Assembly: GCA_900547465.1 (NCBI GenBank)
Contig: URHJ01000024.1
Location: 1-19,506, forward strand
Direction: 5' to 3'
DNA: 19,506 nt
Origin: an uncultured Mycoplasmatota bacterium
GTDB lineage: Bacteria > Bacillota_I > Bacilli_A > RF39 > UBA660
Shown piece after piece: positions 15,048 through 19,506 of this stretch; the stretch's first letter is position 1, and every line of letters starts with the position of its first letter. Both the position numbers and the translations under genes were made by a program. The notes under the pieces are model-generated. The model saw only the letters and a program-made list of their open reading frames with translations, had not been told where the DNA came from and did no database searches.

Positions 15048-15557
15048 TTAAGTAGTAAGGTAGTTTTGATTATAACCGTTATTACAAATAGCATTGCAGG
15101 CAGTTACTTCTGAATCATTAGTACATACAGACAAACAACAACCCTTTCTGGCAGCAACGAATTTATTACCTAATTGAGAGGTAATGCTTGTAGTACCCGA
15201 AAGATTATATCGGAAAGACACATAATCATTGCCATTTGCATCTACTGATATGGCATGAATTGTTTCCTGTCCATGACATGATCCCCATGAACTACCTGGA
15301 ATTTCATAATTATGACATTGATAGAAATATCTGACATGTCTTAACCTTTTGTTTTTATGTTCCAACTTGTCTACTTTTTATTGCAAAGTGTCAATAGCTC
15401 CTTGAGCATTGTTGGAACTAATTCCTGTTGTTGAATTGTTGTAAGAAACATTACTAGCGCTAACTGTAGCAGCGTAAACTCCTCCTCCAGCTATGATACC
15501 TCCTACAGCTAGGCCTGTAGCAAAATTTTTCAGTTTTCTTTCATTACTTTCTTTCAT
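15048..15557 (-). pseudogene. Exported cysteine-rich paralogue D, interrupted by an in-frame TAA
   Basis: Fourth member of the tandem family, and the partner of paralogue B. Reading from the ATG at 15557 gives 59 codons: a signal/anchor segment (KNFATGLAVGGIIAGGGVYA), the NVSYNNSTTGISSNNAQGAIDTL module, then TAA at 15378-15380. The same frame continues without any further stop to 15048, giving KVDKLEHKNKRLRHVRYFYQCH and a cysteine-rich tail. Alignment with paralogue B places the TAA exactly where B has a serine, and the spacing to the shared Cys-His pair is identical, so one substitution (for example TCA to TAA) explains it. The ribosome binding site reads AGTAGGCG, weaker than the AGTAGGTG of B. 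The 3' part could start at a TTG at 15365 but would lack the export signal. Most likely a nonfunctional gene. Confidence 0.8.
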
Positions 15558-15572
15558 AAATAACGCCTACTT

Positions 15573-16043
15573 TTAAATGATAGCGCAACTTTGGAAAATA
15601 TCATCATACCCACTAACACATTTGTCAACACAAGTTCCGGATGTTGCATTACATTGTGCTCTTGCTTTGCAGCATGTATTTACTGCACTAGCAAATCCTG
15701 ACTTGGCTATATTTGCTGTAGTTATATCTTGTGTAGCATAATAATATATCTTGTAGTAATTATCAATGGAAAACACTCCATCAAATTCTTTTTTTCCTTT
15801 TGAAAAAATACTTCCTTGAATATTTGTTTTGTGACAAAGAGTATAGTAATGAAGATATTTTAATGTATCATTTGTACTTTTTAGGCTTTTTGATGTTTGA
15901 TATAAACTATTTACGGCTCCTTGAGCATTAGTTGCATTAAGTCCTGATGAAGAGTTGGAATATGAAACATTACCTGCACTTACAGTGGAAGCATAAACCC
16001 CGCTTCCAACAAGAATACTTCCTACTGCCATTCCTGCTACCAA
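15573..16043 (-). CDS. Exported cysteine-rich paralogue C, start codon region deleted
   Basis: Third family member and the partner of paralogue A. From the TTG at 16043 it reads 156 residues: membrane/signal segment VAGMAVGSILVGSGVYAS, the NVSYSNSSSGL-NAQGAVNSLYQTSKSL module, Cys-His (YYTLCHKTN), and the tail CCKARAQCNATSGTC with two further Cys and GYD. Compared with A, the DNA is colinear from the promoter to the ribosome binding site and again from GATTTAAAATC onward, but about 25 bases between are missing, including the ATG. The remaining TTG lies 15 bases after AGGT, too far for efficient use, and an ATG comes four codons later. It may be poorly translated or dead. It still has a perfect promoter. 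Its stop is 15 bases before the start of paralogue D. Confidence 0.65.
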   Translation of the reverse strand: MVAGMAVGSILVGSGVYASTVSAGNVSYSNSSSGLNATNAQGAVNSLYQTSKSLKSTNDTLKYLHYYTLCHKTNIQGSIFSKGKKEFDGVFSIDNYYKIYYYATQDITTANIAKSGFASAVNTCCKARAQCNATSGTCVDKCVSGYDDIFQSCAII

Positions 16044-16087
16044 AGATTTTAAATCTGTACCTATCTTTTATATTTATTACTAATAAG

Positions 16088-16116
16088 ATTATAATTTAAT
16101 TTCAGACTTATGTCAA
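16088..16116 (-). promoter_or_regulatory. Consensus promoter of the C-D paralogue operon
   Basis: Minus-strand TTGACA (16111-16116), 17-base spacer and TATAAT (16088-16093): a perfect vegetative consensus. The sequence after it (TTATTAG ... ATATAAAAGATAGG) matches that after the A-B promoter. Confidence 0.85.
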
Positions 16117-16130
16117 TTGTAGAGTTCTAT

Positions 16131-16169
16131 ATAATAAAAAAGTTTCTATCCAATGAACTGAAACTTTTT
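16131..16169 (-). terminator. Terminator of the A-B paralogue operon
   Basis: Minus-strand stem AAAAAGTTTC/GAAACTTTTT (16160-16169 with 16137-16146) with a 13-base loop and a following T-rich stretch. It separates paralogue B from the promoter of the C-D operon. Confidence 0.8.
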
Positions 16170-16187
16170 ACATTTAATTAAAAATTA

Positions 16188-16676
16188 TTAAAAACTGTTG
16201 TCATAATAACTGTCATATCCTCCACTACACTTTGTATAACATGTTCCAGAAGTGGCTCTACACTTTTTTTGACAGCAAGTGCTAACTTTATTTGAACAAT
16301 TTGAACCAGTAAGGGAAGTCGAAGTTCCTTTTAAATTATAAATTATTCTGGCATAATTGAAACAAGAAAACACTGAAACTACATCTTTTAAACCACAAGA
16401 ACCGAAATTTATACCATTTACAGTATTGGTATGACATTCATTATAATATTTAAAATAAGTTAATTCATTATTTGTTGCTGATGCTGTACTTACTTTAGAA
16501 TTTAGTGAATTCACAGCACTTTGTATATTATCTGCAGCTAGACCTGAAGATGAATTATTATAGGAAACGTTGGCTGCACTTACAGTTGCTGCATATACTC
16601 CTCCTCCAGCTAAAATGCCTCCAACTGCCAATCCTGCAGCAAAATTTTTTAATCTTTTTTCATTACTTTCTTTCAT
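16188..16676 (-). CDS. Exported cysteine-rich paralogue B
   Basis: A 162-residue member of the family. Layout: short charged N-terminus, hydrophobic signal/anchor (about 11-30, KNFAAGLAVGGILAGGGVYA, with a possible signal peptidase I site after VYA), a NVSYNNSSSGLAADNIQSAV module of the kind seen in phage tail and bacterial surface stalks, a short helical linker, a Cys-His pair (YYNECH), and a cysteine-rich tail (CCQKKCRATSGTC-YTKC-GGYD). It contains nine or more cysteines, so disulfides in the exported form are likely. AGGTG lies 7 bases before the ATG, and the gene begins 24 bases after paralogue A ends with no promoter between, so A and B form one transcript. No known family is recognised; a secreted or wall-associated role is inferred from the signal. 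Confidence 0.85.
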   Translation of the reverse strand: MKESNEKRLKNFAAGLAVGGILAGGGVYAATVSAANVSYNNSSSGLAADNIQSAVNSLNSKVSTASATNNELTYFKYYNECHTNTVNGINFGSCGLKDVVSVFSCFNYARIIYNLKGTSTSLTGSNCSNKVSTCCQKKCRATSGTCYTKCSGGYDSYYDNSF

Positions 16677-16700
16677 TTTGTTACACCTACTTTAATTATT

Positions 16701-17180
16701 TTAAACGCAGTTTCTATAGTAACCATCATACCCTGAATAGCATTTTGTATAGCATGTTCCAGAGGTGGCGTTACAATGATTAGCGTTACTACAACATCTT
16801 TTTGCAGCATTGCTGCAATTACTTCCGGCCAATGAAGTTGCATGCAAACCTTTTAAGTTATTGTATACCAGTGCATATTCATCACAAGAAAATACCGTTC
16901 TGAGCGTTTGATGATATTTTGGAAAGTCACTGCCTTGAACGTCATTTACATGACACTCATTATAATATTTAAAATATTTTAATTCAGTGTTTGAATCTGA
17001 TAATTTTTTAGAAGTTCGGTATAAAGAATCCAATGACGATTGCACATTAGTAGTTGAATTAGAAAAAGTAACTTCTTTAGCACTTATAGTAGAAGCATAT
17101 ACTCCTCCTCCAATTAGGACACTACCAACTGCCATTCCTGCAATAAATGATTTTAAATCTTTACTATTTTTATCTTTCAT
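16701..17180 (-). CDS. Exported cysteine-rich paralogue A
   Basis: First gene of the intact operon, 159 residues from the ATG at 17180. I preferred this over a GTG three codons upstream because AGATAGGTG sits 6 bases before the ATG. Layout: KDLKSFIAGMAVGSVLIGGGVYAS signal/anchor, a SNSTTNVQSSLDSLYRTSKKL module, YYNECH, a middle region (VFSCDEYALVYNNLKG) shared with B, and the tail CC-x5-CNATSGTCYTKCYSGYD ending in a Cys. The protein is related to all three neighbours but closest to C. A perfect consensus promoter drives it, so high expression is expected. Function unknown; possibilities include a surface adhesin or a disulfide-stabilised secreted peptide-like protein. Confidence 0.85.
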   Translation of the reverse strand: MKDKNSKDLKSFIAGMAVGSVLIGGGVYASTISAKEVTFSNSTTNVQSSLDSLYRTSKKLSDSNTELKYFKYYNECHVNDVQGSDFPKYHQTLRTVFSCDEYALVYNNLKGLHATSLAGSNCSNAAKRCCSNANHCNATSGTCYTKCYSGYDGYYRNCV

Positions 17181-17214
17181 CTGCAACACCTATCTTTTAT
17201 ATTTTGCTAATAAA

Positions 17215-17243
17215 ATTATAATTAAAATTTGATTGTATGTCAA
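17215..17243 (-). promoter_or_regulatory. Consensus promoter of the A-B paralogue operon
   Basis: Minus-strand TTGACA (17238-17243), 17-base spacer and TATAAT (17215-17220), a perfect consensus. The -35 box lies only 4 bases from the left target duplication of the insertion sequence. Confidence 0.88.
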
Positions 17244-17247
17244 CTGC

Positions 17248-17272
17248 TTTATTAGCTGTTCATTGCTTGATC
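17248..17272. repeat. Left copy of 25-bp target site duplication
   Basis: Identical to 18397-18421 over 25 bases (begins TTTATTAGCTG, ends GCTTGATC). It directly abuts the left terminal repeat of the insertion sequence and is a copy of the last codons and stop of the 106-aa gene next to the insertion sequence. Confidence 0.9.
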
Positions 17273-17305
17273 TGTAGCGTTACAATTGATGTGACACCAC
17301 CTATA

Positions 17306-17334
17306 TAGAAAAAAAGCAATAAATCCGATAAAAT
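17306..17334 (+). promoter_or_regulatory. Probable transposase promoter
   Basis: TAGAAA (17306-17311), 17-base spacer and TAAAAT (17329-17334), 4/6 and 5/6 matches to consensus. The predicted start, about 17341, falls inside the loop of the hairpin at 17314-17377, so native transcripts would lack the left arm. Confidence 0.45.
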
Positions 17335-17377
17335 ATTAATTAAAAAGAAAAAACTCTATCGAAAGGACTTATTGCTT
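17314..17377 (+). promoter_or_regulatory. Hairpin masking the transposase ribosome binding site
   Basis: AAGCAATAA-x-TCC (17314-17326) pairs with GGA-x-TTATTGCTT (17365-17377), 12 of 13 positions, with an inner GATA/TATC pair. The right arm holds the GGA of the AAAGGA site and ends directly at the ATG (17378). In transcripts entering from outside, both arms are present and translation should be blocked. Confidence 0.55.
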
Positions 17378-18334
17378 ATGACAAGTATATCACAAACTCA
17401 ACGCTATATACCACATGAATTAAATACAAAATATTATGCTACTAAATTATATAGAAATGGTTATCCAATTTCTTTTGTATGTAGAAGATATAAAATTTCA
17501 AAATCTTCTTTAATGAGATGGAATAAAAAATTTGATGGTACTAAAGAGTCTCTAATTGATAAATCTCATAAACCTCTTTCTCCTCATCCTAATGCTCATA
17601 CTGATGAAGAAATAAAATGGATCAAAGATTTTATTAGAAGAAATCCTCATATTTCAATGTCTGAATTATATGGCAAATTAAGGACAGAAAAAGGTTATTC
17701 AAGAACTGCTCCCTCATTATTTAGAATTCTTAGAAAAATGGGCTTTTATGTAAATAAAGAGAAACATAAAAAATACATTCCTAAAAAATATGACACTCCC
17801 TCTGATATAGGTATTAAATGGCAAATGGATGTTAAATATATACCCAAAGAATGTTATTCTGGTACTACTCCTGATAGATTTTATCAATACACCATAATTG
17901 ATGAAGCTTCTCGTGAAAGATTTATTTATCCTTACAAAGAACAATCTTCCTTTTCAACTATAGATTTTGTAAAACGAGCTATTCTTTACTTTGGATATCA
18001 ACCTAAAACTATTCAAACTGACAATGGTCAAGAATTTACTTATACCATGAAAACCAACAGAATACATCCACTAGATACATTACTTAATGAATTAAATATC
18101 ACACACAAACTTATAAGGCCTAGAACTCCTAGGCATAATGGCAAAGTTGAAAGAAGTCATAGAGATGATCAAAATAGGTTTTATAATTATTTAAAATTTT
18201 ATTCTTATGAGGATTTAAAATATCAGATGAAAAACTATTTAAATAGATCTAATAATATTCCCATGCAAGTATTAGGATGGATTTCTCTTATTGAAAAAAG
18301 AAACAAAATAAATGAAGCTAAAACTATCGTTTAG
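17378..18334 (+). CDS. IS481-family transposase
   Basis: A 318-residue DDE recombinase that would cut and join the ends of the surrounding element. The N-terminal part has a helix-turn-helix (ATKLYRNGYPISFVCRRYKISKSSLMRW), then a second DNA-binding stretch (ISMSELYGKLRTEKGYSRTAPSLFRILRKMG), then the catalytic core: first Asp in WQMDVKYIP, second Asp in IQTDNGQEFT, and Glu in RPRTPRHNGKVERSHRDDQNRF, all present. The C-terminus is the usual GW-S-IEKRN type. I used the ATG at 17378; a TTG two codons upstream (17372) is also possible, being closer to AAAGGA. The reading frame is uninterrupted, so the protein is probably functional. Confidence 0.92.
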   Translation: MTSISQTQRYIPHELNTKYYATKLYRNGYPISFVCRRYKISKSSLMRWNKKFDGTKESLIDKSHKPLSPHPNAHTDEEIKWIKDFIRRNPHISMSELYGKLRTEKGYSRTAPSLFRILRKMGFYVNKEKHKKYIPKKYDTPSDIGIKWQMDVKYIPKECYSGTTPDRFYQYTIIDEASRERFIYPYKEQSSFSTIDFVKRAILYFGYQPKTIQTDNGQEFTYTMKTNRIHPLDTLLNELNITHKLIRPRTPRHNGKVERSHRDDQNRFYNYLKFYSYEDLKYQMKNYLNRSNNIPMQVLGWISLIEKRNKINEAKTIV

Positions 18335-18340
18335 CTTCAT
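18312..18340. terminator. Hairpin at the transposase stop, likely two-way terminator
   Basis: A perfect 11-bp stem ATGAAGCTAAA/TTTAGCTTCAT with a 7-base loop. The transposase stop TAG (18332-18334) is in the right arm. Downstream on plus is GAATTAATATTTTTT, and on minus TTATTTTGTTT, so it may stop transcripts from both sides, including those leaving the spoIIP operon. Confidence 0.65.
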
Positions 18341-18396
18341 GAATTAATATTTTTTCTGATTTATTTTTTAGGTATCACATCATTGACAACTACACA

Positions 18397-18421
18397 TTTA
18401 TTAGCTGTTCATTGCTTGATC
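18397..18421. repeat. Right copy of 25-bp target site duplication
   Basis: Identical to 17248-17272. It contains the stop codon and last six codons of the 106-aa gene, which therefore stays intact after the insertion. Confidence 0.9.
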
Positions 18422-18721
18422 CATCTCACTAAATATAAAATTCATAACCTTATTAAAAGATGAAGAAATCATTTTTGATACAGAAAGACCTGCTTTAGAT
18501 AAATTGTTGTTATAATCATTTTCCTCCTTTAAATAGTTACTTGCTTTGATGGTCTTTCCACTTTCTATATCTTTTTCAAACTTCTTAGCTGCTTCTTCTG
18601 TTAAAGTATTAGTTTTTTTATTAGAATATTCATAATAACCGAACGCTTGAGTTACGTATAATGTAGTAAATAAAATAATTAAAGTAAAAATAACTATTCT
18701 TGCAACATTTTTACCCTTCAT
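18401..18721 (-). CDS. Small single-pass membrane protein next to spoIIP
   Basis: A 106-residue protein with one membrane segment (about residues 8-26, VARIVIFTLIILFTTLYV) and an outer part of about 80 charged residues, ending in an amphipathic stretch MISSSFNKVMNFIFSEMDQAM. Its start overlaps the spoIIP end by 11 bases, so it is cotranscribed and likely coupled. No known family is recognised. A sporulation-stage partner of SpoIIP is plausible by position only. The insertion sequence has entered exactly at its last codons, but the target duplication keeps the gene whole. Confidence 0.8.
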   Translation of the reverse strand: MKGKNVARIVIFTLIILFTTLYVTQAFGYYEYSNKKTNTLTEEAAKKFEKDIESGKTIKASNYLKEENDYNNNLSKAGLSVSKMISSSFNKVMNFIFSEMDQAMNS

Positions 18722-19454
18722 TTTTACTAATCACCTCCAAGAATGCATCGCAAAATGCAAGAGTTGAATTGAGAACCTCGTTTGTTGTATTATCTGGCCC
18801 ACCAATTTCTACTAACATTGTATGTTTTGAATTATCTTGGTTATACACACCATTTACCCCTCTACCACCCTTTTGATAAATTCCTTTAGAAAGATTGGGA
18901 TACTTTTCATTTAAGATATTATTAATTCTTGTTACAAAGTCTAGATTTTCTTGATAATTAGGATTTTCAGTACCTATCAAAAAAATAGTTTTAGCATAAC
19001 TTTTGTTATTAATTTCTACTGTTGTTTTATCTTTTGGTAGGGAATCTCTATGAACATCTATAAAATATTCTATTGTTGGATTATTCTTTTTTGTATCATC
19101 TATATAAATTCTACTAGCATCATAGCTCTTATAATACTTCCAATTATTATTTTTTAATTGTTCACTGATACTTCTTTCCTCTACTAATGTGCTATATCCA
19201 TTTTTTATAAAAACATCTTCCATAATATAAGATGCCATCATTACTGTAGGCTTTACTTGTCCTTCTAAGAAGGTATTAGGTGCATATTCTTCTGTTTGGT
19301 GAGTATTATAAATATATATTTTAAAATCATTATTTTTCTTTATGACCTTCGTAGTCTTTTTTTTAGGAATTACTAAGTCATAATAATTTGTCATTAATAG
19401 ATTAACTGGTGAATAGTCTTTTTTTATCTTTTTAACTAGTTTAAACCATCCCAT
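18711..19454 (-). CDS. spoIIP: Stage II sporulation protein P-like hydrolase
   Basis: Peptidoglycan amidase/endopeptidase that, with SpoIID and SpoIIM, thins septal wall so that the mother cell membrane can engulf the forespore. The 247-residue product carries the metal and catalytic blocks of the family: IYIYNTHQTEEY near 46-57, IEYFIDVHRDSLP in the middle and HTMLVEIGGPDNTTNEV near the end. Compared with the usual length (about 300-400) the N-terminal membrane anchor is missing: the first 40 residues are basic and not hydrophobic. The codon before the ATG is TGA, so there is no in-frame extension, and no clear ribosome binding site precedes it; the upstream gene ends just 5 bases away, suggesting coupling. 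It could be anchored by the following small membrane protein. Confidence 0.88.
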   Translation of the reverse strand: MGWFKLVKKIKKDYSPVNLLMTNYYDLVIPKKKTTKVIKKNNDFKIYIYNTHQTEEYAPNTFLEGQVKPTVMMASYIMEDVFIKNGYSTLVEERSISEQLKNNNWKYYKSYDASRIYIDDTKKNNPTIEYFIDVHRDSLPKDKTTVEINNKSYAKTIFLIGTENPNYQENLDFVTRINNILNEKYPNLSKGIYQKGGRGVNGVYNQDNSKHTMLVEIGGPDNTTNEVLNSTLAFCDAFLEVISKNEG

Positions 19455-19459
19455 TCATT

Positions 19460-19506
19460 TTATTTATAAAGCCAATATGCTTTTTTCCATCCCCAAAATA
19501 CTTCCT
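19460..19506 (-). CDS. 3' end of an unidentified gene
   Basis: The last 14 codons of a possible gene read EVFWGWKKAYWLYK followed by TAA at 19460-19462. Aromatic and basic residues suggest the end of a membrane protein, but the piece is too short to name. It lies 5 bases upstream of spoIIP in the same direction. An alternative is that it is the end of a frame-shifted spoIIP N-terminus. Confidence 0.35.
   Translation of the reverse strand, partial: EVFWGWKKAYWLYK

Larger units (their letters stand above)
17273..18396 (+). mobile_element. Complete IS481-like insertion sequence
   Basis: A 1124-bp element with one transposase gene. Its ends are imperfect inverted repeats of 26 bases, 18 of 26 matching, beginning with TGT and sharing the inner block TGATGTGA-x-ACC (left 17273-17298, right 18371-18396). 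A perfect 25-bp direct repeat flanks it. The outer TGT and the single DDE orf fit the IS481 family, but that family usually makes shorter duplications; 24-29 bp is known from the IS1202 group. All parts appear intact, so the element may be active or recently moved. Confidence 0.88.

Noticed and set aside
15048..15365. A separate 105-aa gene starting at TTG
   Set aside because: It is the 3' part of paralogue D in the same frame; there is no ribosome binding site before the TTG and the export signal would be lost.
15366..15392. TAA read as a sense codon through an altered genetic code
   Set aside because: Many genes in the window end normally at TAA, and TGA also ends a gene; no reassignment is supported.
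15048..17180. Diversity-generating retroelement or invertible cassette behind the paralogues
   Set aside because: No reverse transcriptase, template repeat, recombinase or inverted repeats around the paralogues were seen; the differences are spread along the genes.
15048..17180. Type IV pilins
   Set aside because: There is no prepilin peptidase motif (G before F/M with E at position 5) and no pilus assembly gene nearby.
17717..17944. Minus-strand open frame inside the transposase gene
   Set aside because: It is fully covered by the intact DDE transposase, and the translation has no recognisable feature.

Overview
The window looks like a piece of the chromosome of a low-GC, spore-forming member of the Bacillota, most likely an uncultured gut lineage in or near the Bacilli. 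This is inferred from the strong A+T bias, the Gram-positive style ribosome binding sites (AGGAGG and GGTGAT types), a rplS-lepB pair, a rimM-trmD pair, and a SpoIIP-type sporulation hydrolase. TGA acts as a stop (it ends the alpha/beta hydrolase) and tryptophan is TGG, so the standard code applies and not the Mycoplasma code. Almost everything is on the minus strand, so transcription runs from high to low coordinates. Only the alpha/beta hydrolase and the transposase are on plus.

Layout from low to high coordinates. 1-1724: ogt-like DNA repair gene (cut by the window edge), an HD-domain phosphohydrolase and a type I signal peptidase, one operon from a clear promoter. 1782-2267: rplS with a consensus promoter, a short leader and a terminator. 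2311-6795: an accessory block holding a superfamily 2 helicase with five tandem helicase-associated repeats, a small gene coupled to it, and a membrane-anchored zinc metallopeptidase. 6855-9537: a thioredoxin-fold protein with one active-site cysteine and a full-length phosphoketolase. 9628-10435: an unknown single-pass membrane protein. 10497-14201: an RNA-modification operon (unknown 214-aa gene, YgjP-like metallopeptidase, TrmH-family methyltransferase, rimM, trmD, unknown 146-aa gene). 14272-15041: alpha/beta hydrolase on plus.

15048-17243 is the most unusual part. A two-gene operon of small, exported, cysteine-rich paralogues is present twice in tandem. Both copies keep a perfect TTGACA-17-TATAAT promoter, but in the downstream copy the first gene has lost its start codon and the second carries an in-frame TAA. 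Upstream of this lies a complete IS481-like insertion sequence (17273-18396) with 26-bp imperfect inverted ends, a perfect 25-bp target duplication, and a 5' hairpin that would hide the transposase ribosome binding site in read-through transcripts. It sits at the very 3' end of a spoIIP-linked small membrane protein gene. The window ends with spoIIP and the last codons of an unidentified gene.

No tRNA, rRNA or CRISPR array was seen. Apart from the partial genes at the edges there is no gene-free stretch over 300 bases. The longest gap, 17181-17377, holds the promoter of the paralogue operon, the left target duplication and the left end of the insertion sequence.
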